NCBI GenBank assembly: GCA_961205875.1
Contig: OY540812.1
Span: 11,284,001-11,348,000, forward strand
Length of the DNA stretch: 64,000 nt
Source of the DNA: Sialis fuliginosa
Lineage: Eukaryota > Arthropoda > Insecta > Megaloptera > Sialidae
Reading direction: 5' to 3'
Shown: one piece after another, positions 1 to 12,260 of the stretch
Numbering within the stretch: position 1 is the first letter of the stretch
Layout: every line of letters begins with the position of its first letter
Notes under the pieces: model-generated
Seen by the model: only the letters and a program-made list of their open reading frames with translations
What the model was told of the DNA's origin: nothing
Database searches by the model: none
Program-made: the position numbers and the translations under genes

Positions 1-813
1 GATAATTCAATCTGTACATTATAGTGTACTATGAAAACGATAAATGTGCAATTATCCGATGTTACTAACTGAAAAATAGAATACATTTGTTTAGAAATAG
101 TCTTATCGCAAAAAGTTATTACGAATATTTTTATCAATGGCCTAATTACATTGTTTATAAAAACATTAAATGCATCTTAGTATATATTATTTATGCAGTG
201 ACATTACAGATGTGTATTTTTGTATATAAGTGAGTTTTTAAATTTAAACTAGAATGGAAATTTCAAATGTATACCAGTGGTTCTCAATAAGACAACGCAC
301 GCAAACATTTTTAAAAGAAAGGTGATGTAGCAAATATTAATCTTAATAAAAATGAGAATTACTTTGTTACGTATTTTTAATATTATAAAATCAATAACGA
401 TAATTATTCTTCTGAATCGAGTAGCTGAAGAATAAAAATATCAAAAATTACAGAATTATAAATGTTTGTATACAGAATTAAATGCGAATATAAGACAAAT
501 GCTTTACATATTAGAAATGCGAAATTAAAGAATAAAAGGTCATTTAAAAACATTGTTTTTATTTTTATTTTTTACTTTAAAGTACATTATTATACATATA
601 CATATGTATGTATGTACATATATGTGTGTAAGAATACTTTTGTGCACTTTCCTATATGTACATATATATAAGTTGTATATATAGATATTTTATAATTATA
701 TTCTGTTTTTTTTAAACCAGTTGATTTTATGATAATAATTATTTTTGTGCCCATGGCATTATTTAAATTTATTATTTTCATATATCTAATAAAAACATTA
801 AATTTTATAATAA
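1..813. other. AT-rich non-coding stretch, no gene seen
   Basis: I see no coding signal here. Around 592-632 there is a degenerate TATG/CATA simple repeat (TATACATATACATATGTATG and similar). Near 274 the string CAGTGGTTCTCAA resembles one end of a hAT-type MITE, but no partner end was found nearby, so it is not called as an element. Confidence 0.6.
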
Positions 814-1569
814 ACTAGCGTATTGGACCAGGTGTTACCCGGGTTAATATTCACAAAATCATAGTGACCTAAAATATTCAACATGCCCACAACACACGGT
901 TTACCACGAATTTTGTTTCGATTTATATTTATTTTATATCCACAAACTATACACCTTATCAAACCTATCCATTAGTGAAAAGCTGAATAAAATCCGTTCA
1001 GTAGTTACTGAGAAAATCATGTAAAATTATATTTTAAAACTCTCAGGAAACACCAGGTCCCGTCTTAGAATTTGTATGAAAATCAAAAAATAAAAATAAA
1101 TAGGTTGGCATTTAGCAATAATCATAATCAATTTCGATATTTAACCTTTCATAGAAGTGAAATGTTTCTTTATATTTTAATTTTCAATCAATATAGGTAT
1201 TTCAAAATATTTAATTGTTAACATAATGTGTCAAAAATCTTTTCGACAAAATATTTGAAAGAGACGTGATCATAGTTTTTATTTGCTATTTGTATTGACA
1301 CCTTCTATGTCTTAAAGGACTTAAAGAATAAAGATTATTATTATTATTATATATACCTAAATGACAGTTGTATGATGTGACATCATGGAAACAAAACACA
1401 ACTTGATAAAGACTTTTTGAGTCTTTTGATGTAAAATTTTAGTTTTTCATAAAATATTAATAGCCATTTTTATATTTAACTATTGGTGAAAACCGAATTG
1501 AAATTGGTAAAGTAATTCCCGGATCTATAAACCTCATACAACGAACATTTATTTTTATCTTATAGAGAT
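814..1569 (+). mobile_element. Non-coding RTE/SINE-like retroposon, longest copy (family R)
   Basis: This copy begins ACTAGCGTATTGGACC followed by GGTGTTACCCGGG, and ends with ...CATACAACGAACATTTATTT and an A/T tail closing on TAGAGAT. The same head is at 37594 and 42827. The same 3' end is at 19688, 38100, 43270 and 44400. The 3' block contains a 'GAAATTGG...TCCCGGATCTATAA' version of the motif seen in many insect RTE-type LINEs and their SINE partners. No open frame runs through it. A TTA microsatellite (about 1333-1352) sits between the head and tail blocks. Family membership is seen directly; the RTE assignment is an inference from the 3'-end style. Confidence 0.65.
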
Positions 1570-1606
1570 TCGAATAAGTATTGTCTACTATATTTTGTGA
1601 TACTAA

Positions 1607-1927
1607 TGCCCGGTATTATAAAGGAGCTAGCAAAATATTCTAACTAGCAAGCACTTTCAAATGAGGTTTCTAACCTATCTGACAGTTCTCCTATAGTTTC
1701 ATGAAATGTTTGACAATTTTCGCGCACGCGTGTTATGTAAACACCAACAGTATTAAAACAGTGGCGATATTACGAAATTTATTTTGTACGGTCAGAGTCG
1801 CCAACTGTGTTAAGAATCACTGCTCTAAATTTCATAGCTAATCCATAGATACTATCACAGAATTAATACCCCATTTCAAAGTGCTTGCTAGCTAGTAAAT
1901 TTACTAGCTCCTTTATAATACCGGACA
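1607..1927 (-). mobile_element. MITE family A (PIF/Harbinger-like), TSD TAA
   Basis: This 321-bp element has TIRs starting TGCCCGGTATTATAAAGG and ending TTATAATACCGGACA, flanked on both sides by TAA (1604-1606 and 1928-1930). The TIR continues inward through GGAGCTAGCAAA and the CAAGCACTTTCAAATG block for about 50 bp. Relative to the copies at 51591 and 61870 it is in reverse orientation. The 3-bp TWA duplication is the hallmark of PIF/Harbinger elements; no transposase is encoded. It sits about 37 bp downstream of the retroposon that ends near 1569. Confidence 0.88.
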
Positions 1928-1930
1928 TAA

Positions 1931-4900
1931 ATCATAAAAGTTTTCACAGATTTTTAAAAGGAAATACAAACCTTTTTGAATAAATTTACTACGCCCATGT
2001 CCATTGCACTTTAATACCAAATAGCTGCAACCTCATAGTCGTTTCGCAATATTTTTATTATTATTTCGGATCCTAATCCTCGAGACGCGATCAGTTTGAA
2101 CTTGCATAAAGAGAGACAGGTATACAATTAACAATATATATTACGTATAGTGTCTCATGTTTTTAAAGAACTATTTTTCTTTGACTATTTGCATACATAA
2201 GGATATTGATAACCGGTTCATGTTTGTTTGTACCGATGCAGTTTTTGGCTGCACAACTATTCTAACCTCTAGCTTGTGTATGAAGGTGGTATTTCAAAAT
2301 TTTATCGAGCGGTTATAGTTTTAATGATGTTATCATATTAACAATAGTATTCAGAAGTCATAGCGATTATTTTTATAAATAATAAGTATTGTTTCAATCC
2401 TTAATAATTTGTAAAACTTGTTTGTACCTTTAAGTTTATTTGTTACTAAAATGCTTTTTTCTTTCACTTGTTTTATTGATTTAGGTACATACATACTTCG
2501 GTATATGAATAGCTAATCGGTAATGTATGAATATCAATTCAAAAAGAGAAAAATGTTTTATGCAATACTTGGAATTAAAAAAATACCAAATCAGTTATTA
2601 GAAATTAATTTGAATCAACATTTTTTCAATCATTTTTTCGACATTTGCCTTCAGCATTTCTGGAGGGAATGATTTACAAAAATAGTGATTATTAATGAAA
2701 TCAAAAATACAAAAAACTATTCTGCTTTTGAGATAATATTTAATTTAACGAATTATAATTTTTGAATGTATGTATTTCAAAACAAGAAAATTAAATCACT
2801 TAATTTTTTTTTAATAAACTAAAGTTTTGATATAAAGGTAGACTACATTAATGACTTTTTATTAGACTGTCGTTATAACATATTATTAATAAACATCACT
2901 ATACGTTACATTTAACTTTTCAGTTTTTATTTTTCTATTATAACCGGTTTATTAAGTACCTACCTATGTTTATAATGGTTGAAAATTATTTTTTCTTATT
3001 GAATTTCCAAGTCAATGCAACAATGATTAGGCAGATATTTATTCTTAATACATGAAAATAAAAATAAAAGAATAAAAATAAAATACCAGACAGAGTCTAT
3101 CTGACCTGCAAGGACAATCGACATGGTCATAAATGTAATAGTTTGTTGTCTTTAATTATATGTTATTTCTAATACATATAATGCATGTTTTTATCACTTA
3201 AACTATAATATTTCGATTTATTATCATTTATAATAAAATATGAAATATATAATTTATGCAATGTTTTATGCAGAATTGATTTAAGTGAAACTTAAAATTT
3301 TTAATATTATAAAATACATATTTTATATAAAAACATAATTATGGGAAAATTTATAAGTTTTTTTTTCAATTAACGATGCAATATCCATATTTGGGATCGC
3401 AATTGAGATTTAAAGAAACCAAATTGAATAAATTATTATTCGAGACTTTTTTCTTAGATTGTTGTCGCCAAAATTGATCCTAGTCTAACAATTTAGCTAT
3501 CAAAATTTTATAAATTTTGGTACTAGATTACTTGATTAGATTATTTAACTTTATTTAATTATAATTTATCAATTGTGGAATATTGCATTATTTTAAGCTT
3601 TACAAAACAAATTATATTATTGCTTTGTAAAAAAAATAATCTAATGTTAAATTTAGAGTTATTTTTAATGTATATTTCTGTACATCAATGATGAAGCTAG
3701 TAGCAGGAAATATTATCAGGCATTATTAAAGGACTAAGTATTTATTAAAGTAAATGTTGATTATTACATATATTATATATGTTCAAATAAGAAAAATTAA
3801 AAATAAGATCAGTGGTGGACTAAGGAAAGTTAGTACCTGGGCGGAATGTTAGTTTTGCACCCCCTCCCCCTAATTATTTTTCCGTAAATGCAATTAAATG
3901 ATCTTTTTTCGCGCCCCCTGCTATTATTAGTGACTTTTTTTCTTTTTTAGTCCGTAGGTATATCACTTTTTAATCTTCATCAAGTTCTTCTACCTCATTT
4001 TAGCACCTCTCCTGTACCATAGCATTCGTAACGGAGTCACCCCTCCTCCTTAGTTTGTAGATGTTTATACATACATATATGTATATCTATCTAAAATTAA
4101 TAATAGTTATATTCCAACTGATATAAAAATGGAAAGCTTTTAGTTACAAATACCTAAATATTTTTAGAGTTACTCTAAATTGTGGTGTACAAAAGTTGAT
4201 GAAAATAATGTAATTCTCACGTGTATATAAATAAATCATGTCACCCTTAACATTTAACAACAAATAAACTTGACACAAAAATGTAAAACGTGTAAGATAT
4301 AATTATGTAACTCATCACATAATTACATGACTATGGATGTGACAACAAAAAATTATTTGTTTAAACGTATTTTTGTAATTATCCTCTAATTAGTAAGATA
4401 ATGTATTGACAAGTGTACTAATTAAATTTTTAAATTAACACAAAATAGTAGGGAAATGAACGTTGAGCTGAGTTTGACAGGTATTTGATACGAGAATATA
4501 CTGTAGGTATTTTTATTTATTTAAATGTATTTATGTAGGATTTAGGAGAATTAAAACAGTGATGTACAATGTATTCAAGAAAATAAAAATAATATGTTTA
4601 AAAAAATTTAAATCATACTAAATTTTCTAAAATTTAATTATGACATACACGGAATAAGAAATATAAATTTCGAAAGCTTACAACTTTGAACCTTTTTAAC
4701 TAAAGTTTGAATTTTATTTAAAGAAATCACAAAAATAAGTCTACAGCTACAAGATTTTCTTATTTTAATACCAACTTATTTCATTCTATTACTAATAATA
4801 AGTACTGCAAACATTACTGAGTTTTTGTCCTTTGTGGACTTTGTTCAGTCCTTAATGACAGCGTAAAGAATTTTAATTGTTTAACTATTTTATTAACTTT

Positions 4901-5231
4901 TATTTAATTAATTATACTATTCATTTACAGAAGTTACAGTTGTGTTGATTTTTTAACAGCTTAATTTTAATACATAGTTGTTGAACAAGTTTCACCTTCA
5001 ATGAGACTTTAAAAAAACATTAATGCTTTTCTTTTAAATAATATTTCATTCATTGATACATACATTTCATACTAGATATGAAGCTACATTGGCATATAAA
5101 GTTTTGAATAAAGGCTTTCACTAGTTCTAAGAATTTGACTTACTTAATATCACTTGAATACCTATACTATATATGTTTCTTTATTTGTCAAAAATTTAAT
5201 ATTATATACAAATACACATACATAATAATAA
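1931..5231. other. AT-rich non-coding stretch
   Basis: No gene or complete mobile element was recognised across these 3.3 kb. At 3812 CAGTGGTGGACTAAGG looks like a hAT-type 5' end, followed by C-rich runs (CCCCCTCCCCC near 3871, GCGCCCCCTG near 3911) typical of insect hAT MITEs. No matching 3' end was found. The rest is A/T-rich simple sequence. Confidence 0.5.
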
Positions 5232-5497
5232 CCCGGGAAAATTTTTTAGATCAAAAGTGATCAAATCAAATCTTGATACAGCTGCATTTTGAGAAAAAAC
5301 CATATTTTTCACTGACTTTTGTTCTGCGGAGACCTGCAAAGTTCTACATACAACGATTTTCAGAGATCTTTGCAGATGGTTGTAGATCTTTGCAGCTCTC
5401 TACAGATTAAAAACCAGTGAAAAAATATAGTTTTGTTTCAAAATGCAGATCTGTCAAGATCTGATTTTATCACCTTAGATCAAAATTTTTTTTCCCT
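5232..5497. mobile_element. Fold-back MITE with CCCGGGAAAA ends
   Basis: The whole 266-bp unit is an imperfect palindrome. The left arm starts CCCGGGAAAATTTTTTAGAT and the right arm ends ATCAAAATTTTTTTTCCCTA. Matching internal blocks include GCATTTTGAGAAAAAACC versus the complement of TTTTGTTTCAAAATGC, and repeated AGATCTTTGCAG segments around the centre. A related, shorter copy lies at 18396-18546. It encodes nothing. No target duplication could be assigned with confidence, so the superfamily is open. Confidence 0.75.
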
Positions 5498-5655
5498 AGT
5501 AGTTAATAATAATTTTAATAATTTTTAGTTAATAAACTTCCGTTCTATGAATACCACAAAATTTATGGAAAAATGGGTTCATACTCAGACATGATGTACA
5601 TACATATATATAAAATACAGTCTTTTATAGTCATAAATAGTATAAACTTTATTAA

Positions 5656-5959
5656 TGTCCGGTATTATAAAGAATATGCACGTCAATTTGCTTCCAGCTA
5701 ACGCTATCTAGTAGGAGTCAAATTTTAATGAAATCGCTCGATATTCTAAAGCAGTGGTAATAAATGTATAATAATGTAAATGCTATTCATTTTATGAGGT
5801 ACACTTGGCAGCACTTATTTTAAGTCAAAGTCATTATATGTATGATTTCATTGGCTACATCTGTGAGTGGTTGTCATTTATATATAAAACCTAGCAGATA
5901 GCGTTAGCTGGGAGCTAATTTGAATTTTCACTCAAGCAAATTCTTTATAATACCGAGCA
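5656..5959 (+). mobile_element. MITE family B (PIF/Harbinger-like), TSD TAA
   Basis: This 304-bp element starts TGTCCGGTATTATAAAGAA and ends TTCTTTATAATACCGAGCA, with TAA on both sides (5653-5655 and 5960-5962). Subterminal inverted blocks AGCTAACGCTATCT (left) and AGATAGCGTTAGCT (right) extend the TIR. It shares its outermost 17 bp with family A but has an unrelated interior. This suggests both families were moved by the same or closely related Harbinger-type transposase. No coding capacity. Confidence 0.87.
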
Positions 5960-5962
5960 TAA

Positions 5963-6581
5963 GTCTAAACTGTTTAAGGTTTGTGCCTATTGACACAAGT
6001 GACTTAATGCCGTGTTTAGGCCAAAGAGACAAAACAGCAACACGGTGTTTTAAAAATACTTCGTATTTAAAAAATATACAGTGTTTGTTACTATTTTGTC
6101 AAAATATACAAAATATCAACGTTTCAATACACATTGCAATGATCAATTTCTAGACTTTTGGAATGTTAGGTTTAAATACTCATGTAGAAGGTACGTACAC
6201 ATTTTGTGAATTATTTCTTTGCGAAACAGCCCTGGTAGAAATTGACACAATGTGCAATCATGGCGTTAATCCCCCCTAGACAATATTCATGCGGAAGAGG
6301 TAGCTGCCCCAAACACACTACACTGATGGATGAAATGAAATAAACCAATTATTATTTGGAAAAAAAACGCCAACGTCACAAACAATCGCGCTAATCTACA
6401 TTTATACAAAATTAAAAATCACTTCCCTACGTCACAGCACTTTTAATTGTTTTTTTTTTTTTTTTTAAAAGGGTTGGGAGATAGTAAATTGTTTGATATG
6501 TTTAAATTTGATATTTAGAAAGCATATACTGCGTTTATTTTCAGTAATATTTGTATTTTATATTTTAAATAAAATTATATA
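5963..6581. other. AT-rich non-coding stretch
   Basis: Nothing gene-like is visible. A run of about 18 T lies near 6449-6466. The segment separates two well-bounded MITEs. Confidence 0.5.
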
Positions 6582-7348
6582 GGGGAAATACGCATTGAAA
6601 CGGACAGTTCGTATAACGGAAATACCATATGTTATGTTTGTATTCACAATAAAAGTTTTCGTCGTAAAAAACTAAAAAAAATCGTTTTTTGGAAAAGATT
6701 CCAAAGGTGAGATATTACACTTATTGTATTTTTGAAGTTTTGTGTAATAATGCATATATTTGAGTCAAACATTAATGGTAAGTTACTTTTCTATATCTTA
6801 TTTCTATGTATTAAGGTTACTTATGCTTTGAATCGGACGTGTATTTAAATAATAATATTGACTGGCTAAAATGTCTTAAATGCAATAAATAGGCTCATGT
6901 TAAAAGACTGCGGAATTTATTTTGTAATAATTGTAATTAAATAAACAATTAGTCTTGATGAAATAAAAGTTTAGAATAAAGTACTTAAGTATAACTCAGT
7001 AATAATATTTATAAATACTAGTTAATCATGATTAAAGTTCTTAAAATATATCTAATTAAAATTTTATTTAATTTGTATTAAATTATGTGTGATAGTTACC
7101 ACTTATTTACTCTTGTCCGTTTCATCACACACACTGTCCTTTTTAATGCGACTAGTGGCATGAAATGAACAAAAATGACTTTTTAAAAACATTTTTTTCT
7201 ATAATTTTTGTGATAAAAAGAGATTAAGTTTAAGAAACTTAATTAATTGGAGATAGGTATAACGTAGTTTTTTTTTTTAATATTAAGTTTGTAGTTTCAA
7301 TAATAAACGTCTTTACTATCAATTGTACGTTTCATTACGTATCTCCCC
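6582..7348. mobile_element. DNA transposon derivative with GGGGAAATACG TIRs, TSD TA
   Basis: The left end GGGGAAATACGCATTGAAAC pairs with the right end, whose reverse complement reads GGGGAGATACGTAATGAAAC. Identity is high over about 30 bp. TA flanks both sides (6580-6581 and 7349-7350). The interior contains more CGGAC/GTCCG-type motifs (for example TTGAATCGGACG near 6830 and CTTGTCCGTTTCAT near 7113), suggesting subterminal binding sites. No transposase motif was recognised in any frame. The TA duplication fits Tc1/mariner-type insertion; that class call is inference. Confidence 0.8.
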
Positions 7349-7350
7349 TA

Positions 7351-8525
7351 CCACTTTAGTAAAACAGGTTCAATTTAATCAAATACCATAAAATTATATA
7401 CATATGTGTTTGAAATGACGAAAGAAATAAAATCTTAATAAATAATAAATATATAAAATATATTATTAGTACCTACACCACTGTTACTAATGCAGTAAAA
7501 TAAATAATATAATAATGATGAATAAAAAATAAAATGAAGAGAATGAACGACGTAATATGAAGTAAATACATACATATTTAATAAAAAGTAATGAATTTTG
7601 TATAATGTAAAACAATGTCGCAATATGATAAGTCTATGAATATGCAAATGGTAATGCATGTAACATTGAATTATTACAAGTAAAAAATAGCATTTGGAAA
7701 GAAAAACATAAATAAAAACAATGGGTCAAATACGAAGACAATCGTATTGAAATGTAAAAAGGCTAAACAATGAATAACAAATTGTCAAATCGAAAAATAT
7801 ATCAATTTTAAGTCAGGTCAGTCTCGTCTAGACAACTATAGCAGTTTCTATGCACCAGCGAATGTCATTGAATTAGAATTTCAAATTAGATTCTAATTGG
7901 TGACAAACGGAATAAATTTATAAAATGGTATTTAAAAGTCAACACTTTTAAAAAGTGCAATGTCAACTTCGCGCTAGCAAATATATTTAGTTATGTGCAC
8001 TTTTTGATTCGATGCTGTGACAATTGTTACAGATTGCGTAATCATTTATTTTGTATTATTTTTATTTTGAAAGTTAAATGTATCTATTATTTCAATGTGA
8101 TATGACTCAACATTAATATAATTAAGTTTCTTATTGTCAGATGAATGAACACCTTTTTTTGAATTATAAGGCGCCAAATCGTTGAGCAAAGCTGATATGT
8201 CGTGATTAGTTCAGTCAAATTAGATTTTTAAATGGAGTTAATATTTTTTTAGCACTAATCGATCACAAATGATGGCTGTATATAAAATATTAAAAATGCT
8301 AATAGGCTAGAGGTCCGGAAAATAAAAAAAATGAGTGACGTTTATGCAAGAAAATCGATGTAAAATGAATAGGAACAATTTTAATGACAATAAAATTTCC
8401 TATAAAAAATATACATCTAAAACTAGTTCAGAAGTGACAGCTTTTCAAAATTACAAGACTAAAATGTCGTTTTTTAGAAAATATCGCGATAAGCCTCGGT
8501 CATCTTTAAAAATTAAATGTAGGTA
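7351..8525. other. AT-rich non-coding stretch
   Basis: No gene, RNA or complete transposon was recognised. Short AT palindromes occur, such as TTAGAATTTCAAATTAGATTCTAA near 7874, which is ordinary in DNA of this composition. Confidence 0.5.
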
Positions 8526-8938
8526 TGCCCTGGTATTATAAAGAAATTTGCTCGTGAAAGTTGGTTCGAATTATATTGTTTATATGAATGATATCGACAC
8601 ATGCGCGTTAAGAAAAACTCAGCTATTTCCAAAGTAAAAAAACAAACGGCCGTGCTATGGTCGTGGTGTGGCCGTGATGCGGCCGTGGTGCGGCCGTGGT
8701 GCAATCGTACGGCCGCAAACGTTCGTGATTGCACCACGGTAGCACTAGGTCTGTATGTAAAACAGTGAATGCTCCACGACCATAGCACAGCCGTTCGTTT
8801 TTTTTATTCGGGTTAAAATGAGTGACAAGTGTACCTCATAAAATGCATAGCATTTATATAGAATCCCGAGAAAATTCATAACGATTTGACACCTCGCAGA
8901 TAGCGTTAGCTTCTGAACAAATTTATTTATATCGGACA
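8526..8938 (-). mobile_element. MITE family B copy carrying a GC-rich hairpin
   Basis: The left end TGCCCTGGTATTATAAAG and the right end ...TATCGGACA are mutated family B termini. The right half (AAGTGTACCTCATAAAATG and CACCTCGCAGATAGCGTTAGCT) matches the copy at 5656 in the opposite orientation. The middle holds a GC-rich palindromic block (8636-8806) absent from the 5656 copy, which accounts for its greater length. Flanking trinucleotides are GTA and GTG, so the duplication is no longer exact. Confidence 0.75.
8636..8806. repeat. GC-rich hairpin with an 11-12-bp minisatellite
   Basis: The outer arms read ACGGCCGTGCTATGGTCGTGG (left; one extra base shown as the stem edge) and, complemented, ACGGCTGTGCTATGGTCGTGG (right). 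An inner stem is formed by GTGGTGCAATCG and TGATTGCACCAC. Between them, the unit GGCCGTGGTGC is repeated about three times in tandem near 8665-8705. The base composition is sharply unlike the AT-rich surroundings. It lies inside a MITE family B copy and is absent from the 5656 copy, so it looks like an inserted element. Confidence 0.75.
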
Positions 8939-9310
8939 GTGATTTCGGTATTTAACTGTTGATAAAATTTAAAAAAAATCACGGTTTAATCAACTAGACA
9001 CTATTGGAAAGTTACTCAAAAGTTCTAAACTTTAAATTGTAATTACAGGGGCTATAATAAAAATAATTTATTTTATTTTATAGCCGGTTTTTGTGTTATA
9101 TTTCAAGATTTTCAGCTTGCATTTTTTATATTTTACTAAGAACATATTGTAATCTATTGTCGCTAAAATAATCGAGGGGAATATTAATTCTCATAAATTA
9201 ATTTCTCATAAAAAAAGTCTAATTTGATTGAACTATAATTTAACTACACAACCAAAGCTGAAACTGTTTTATTACTGCATAAAACCCTCTAGAAATGTGT
9301 CATCACTGGC

Positions 9311-9560
9311 TAGGGAGATCAGGTCTCAGGTTTTTACCCGGAGTCTCAGGGTTTGTATACTTTTCTCCGGACTTCGGGTTTTGGTATAATTTCTCCGGAT
9401 TTTGTAATAATGATGAAGACTAAAAAAAAGTTGTCAAAAAATAGTAGGGGGCCGCAATTATTTAAATAATTTTATTTAAAATAAAAAGGACAAAATAAAA
9501 TAACAAAAAGGATCTTCATTTACATATCAGGGTTTACAAAAAAAAAATCTGGTCACCCTA
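9311..9560. mobile_element. hAT-like MITE with TAGGGWGAYCAG ends
   Basis: The left end TAGGGAGATCAGG and the right end CTGGTCACCCTA are inverted repeats. The 8-bp flanks TCACTGGC (9303-9310) and CCACTGGC (9561-9568) match at 7 of 8 positions, as expected for an old hAT duplication. Near the left end is a degenerate tandem of 'TCTCCGG...CGGGTTT' units (about 9320-9400). No coding sequence. Confidence 0.72.
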
Positions 9561-9568
9561 CCACTGGC

Positions 9569-10926
9569 TGTTCAGCATTACTGTCAGGATAAGTGATTCA
9601 ATATCTACCTGTAACATTTAAGAAAATGTAGGAGCAGAATAATCATCATCATCAATAAGTTGTTGCTGATGAGAATAATGCACATTTTTGTCAGTTCTGA
9701 GTTGTTATATTTGAGTACTAATTTATTAGATTTTTTAAAGGTGACATCATAGACAAATTCAAGGTTAACAATTGCTAAATAGATCCACAACACACTATTC
9801 TAATCAGTTGGCTCAAAGTCAGCCAATGTCATTATATGTATGTATTTATATTCATACTTATTTTATCTATTCTTTACAGACAGATTTGGAATTGAATATT
9901 TACAAACTATGTAGTCATTAAAAAAAGTTAAGTACTGAAAAATGCAAATACGGTTTTATTTTAAATTTAATTTTAATGTGCATATATACGTTTGCATATC
10001 AGTTATGTATTTATGTAAACAAGACACTGTTTATATTTAGAAGTCCAGAGTTCATTTCAGAAAATTGAAAATTATATTAAAATTACGTTTTTTATGCTAT
10101 AATGTTAATTGTTTTTAAATATAATGTGAATCATATTTTTTCATGAAATGCATTTTGTAATATTTTTAATTAGTATTTAATTTAGAAGATATGAGACCTC
10201 ATGAATAAAATATATAATTAATAAATTTAGAAACACAAACGAAATTTTTAAATAATTGTTTTTATCTGTTAAAATTTGACTTCAATTAATTTTAAATTGT
10301 TTTCAATTAATTATATGCTTTTAAGGGATATTTTAATTTGAATTATATATAATTTAAAATAAATCATCTGGAATGTGTTATTAAAAATTTATGTAAAAAA
10401 TAAATATTAATTTATTACAATACAAAAATGTTAGTAATTTAATATACTGTATTTTATATTTATATTTGTACAAATGGAAAGTACATATTATAAACAAAAA
10501 GTAAACTTTATAATATTTATTATTACTCTAAAATCTTTTAAATACAGATGAGCATGTGTACATGTTATGTTATTAAGAAAAATCTTGAGAGGTTGGTATT
10601 TCTAATATGTATACATATACCTAGGGAAATACATTTTATTGATTGATTATTGATGCTATGCTATATCAATAACTATTAATAATAATAACTTATTTGATTA
10701 ATTAAGTTATAAAATTTATCAGTTTTATGAAATGCGCTTAAGATTATTTAGTAGTCTTGTTAAACAAATTTCTTTACATTTTTCCCGTGAGTAGGTACTT
10801 CTTGTGGTTCTATATATTTTTGTTATCTTAAAGGGAATATATTTCAAGTAGGGTAAACAGTTATATACGAGTGCATAATAACTAAATTCCACGCAAGATT
10901 CATATTAGATCATCGCTGTAAAAAAA
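9569..10926. other. AT-rich non-coding stretch
   Basis: Very A/T-rich, with homopolymer and TTAATTA-type runs. No gene, RNA or bounded repeat was recognised. Confidence 0.5.
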
Positions 10927-11230
10927 ATATGTCGCCCCCTGATTACACATCTGCATTAACAAATCGCGTACCCCCACCATTGTGGTCGTTTTTTAAACTA
11001 CCAAAACATGTATGCACGTTAAAGCATCTATGTAAAGTGCAACAGTCAAGGTGGTTGTCCCGCCGTCGGCGCAAATTGCATCCAAATATTGCGGGGCCCT
11101 CCTCCAACCTCCCAAACGCCGCAATCGCCCATCACCCATCCCGCTACACTGCTCGATGCACAATGGACACTTCCCCCCCTCTCCCACTCCTGGTGGTTAT
11201 ATGAAAGCTAACTCACAACATAGAGAGGGT
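10927..11230. other. GC-rich island in AT-rich DNA, function unknown
   Basis: About 300 bp rich in C/G and CpG (for example GTCGCCCCCTGATTAC, CCCGCCGTCGGCGCAA, ACTTCCCCCCCTCTCCCACT), with abrupt transitions to AT-rich flanks. Open frames of 60-91 codons on both strands are a by-product of the low AT content, and their translations show no recognisable domain. It could be an untranslated exon, regulatory DNA or foreign or repeat-derived sequence. No TIRs were found around it. Confidence 0.4.
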
Positions 11231-11765
11231 TTTGCGAGTATGTGACATCGATTGAATTTTCGAAAAACAATTTCTTGAACTTGTAGTAGGTAATTATTAA
11301 TGTTTCATATTTCCTTTAGAAATCATCCTGAAAACCTATGCTGTCTTTTATTTTGATTAAGACATTTATTATAAGAGGCCTATTATAAATTCATGACTTT
11401 GACCATCCTGTTCGTGCTAAATGGAATAATTTTCTCATCAGGAGCCACTTATTTATTTTTATTGCTGTAGTATTACATTATCCATCAACCTAGAAATAGA
11501 AATATGCGAGATTTTATAATTCTTAATTATGATTTGCATTTAATAAATTATATTATTAATGTCGGTGTTAAAGATCTGTAGATTAATAATTCGGCTTCTA
11601 CTACTAACTCCCCTAATCTTTACCATTCTCCTAGATCCCCAGATTTTCTTGACCCGATTAATAATTAAATCCTTGAACACTTAAAATGTATGACTTCACA
11701 AAAAATAATAGCAACGATTAGAAATTTATCCTGTCAGTGTATAGCGGCGCTGTATTTAACAACAT

Positions 11766-12260
11766 TAGTGGTGGCGCTAAGTTTGCCAGACCCATATATA
11801 TTTATACCATTTTTAATGGGTGATTTAACAATTTAGGGGCCACAAAAAATACGTGTCGATGTTAAAAAATGTACAAAGCGATGTTTATTTGTATTTATTT
11901 AAAATTAGACGTAACAAAACATATATATAACTTTAATCTAACAAAAGGTATGATTAATAAAAATATTGTAATTGTATATAAACAAATAACAGTTTTTATC
12001 AGTTTCATTTTTTTATATTAATAAATTATAACGCCATATATACATTTAACACAAGTATGACACAAGTGGTGGTGTAAAGTCTAACAGACTTTTTCAGCAA
12101 TATTTTTGTAAATACTAAAAGTAACAGAGAATAAATGTAATCAATATAAATATATAAAGTATATAAAAAAGAAACAGCTACTGAGGACATGTATGTAGCA
12201 CCCCTCATTACAAAATTATTTAAAATAAAATCCGTTGGGTCTGTACACTTGACGCCACTG
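11766..12260. mobile_element. Probable hAT-like MITE with AGTGGYGKC ends
   Basis: The left end TAGTGGTGGCGCTAAGTTTG followed by CCAGACCCA pairs with the right end, whose complement reads CAGTGGCGTCAAGTGTACAG followed by ACCCA. TIR similarity is good over about 28 bp. No exact 8-bp duplication is visible (flanks AACAACAT and CTGCATAA), so the element is old or the outer bases are misjudged. No coding capacity. Confidence 0.55.

Noticed and set aside
814..1569. Helitron
   Set aside because: No 3' CTRR with a preceding hairpin, and tail-only copies with variable 5' truncation favour a retroposon.
9664..9690. Hammerhead-ribozyme-like CTGATGAG
   Set aside because: No matching GAAAC core or flanking stems at the right spacing.
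10929..11245. Overlapping 64-91-codon frames on both strands
   Set aside because: Open because the patch is GC-rich and stop-poor; three frames are open at once and none looks like a protein family.
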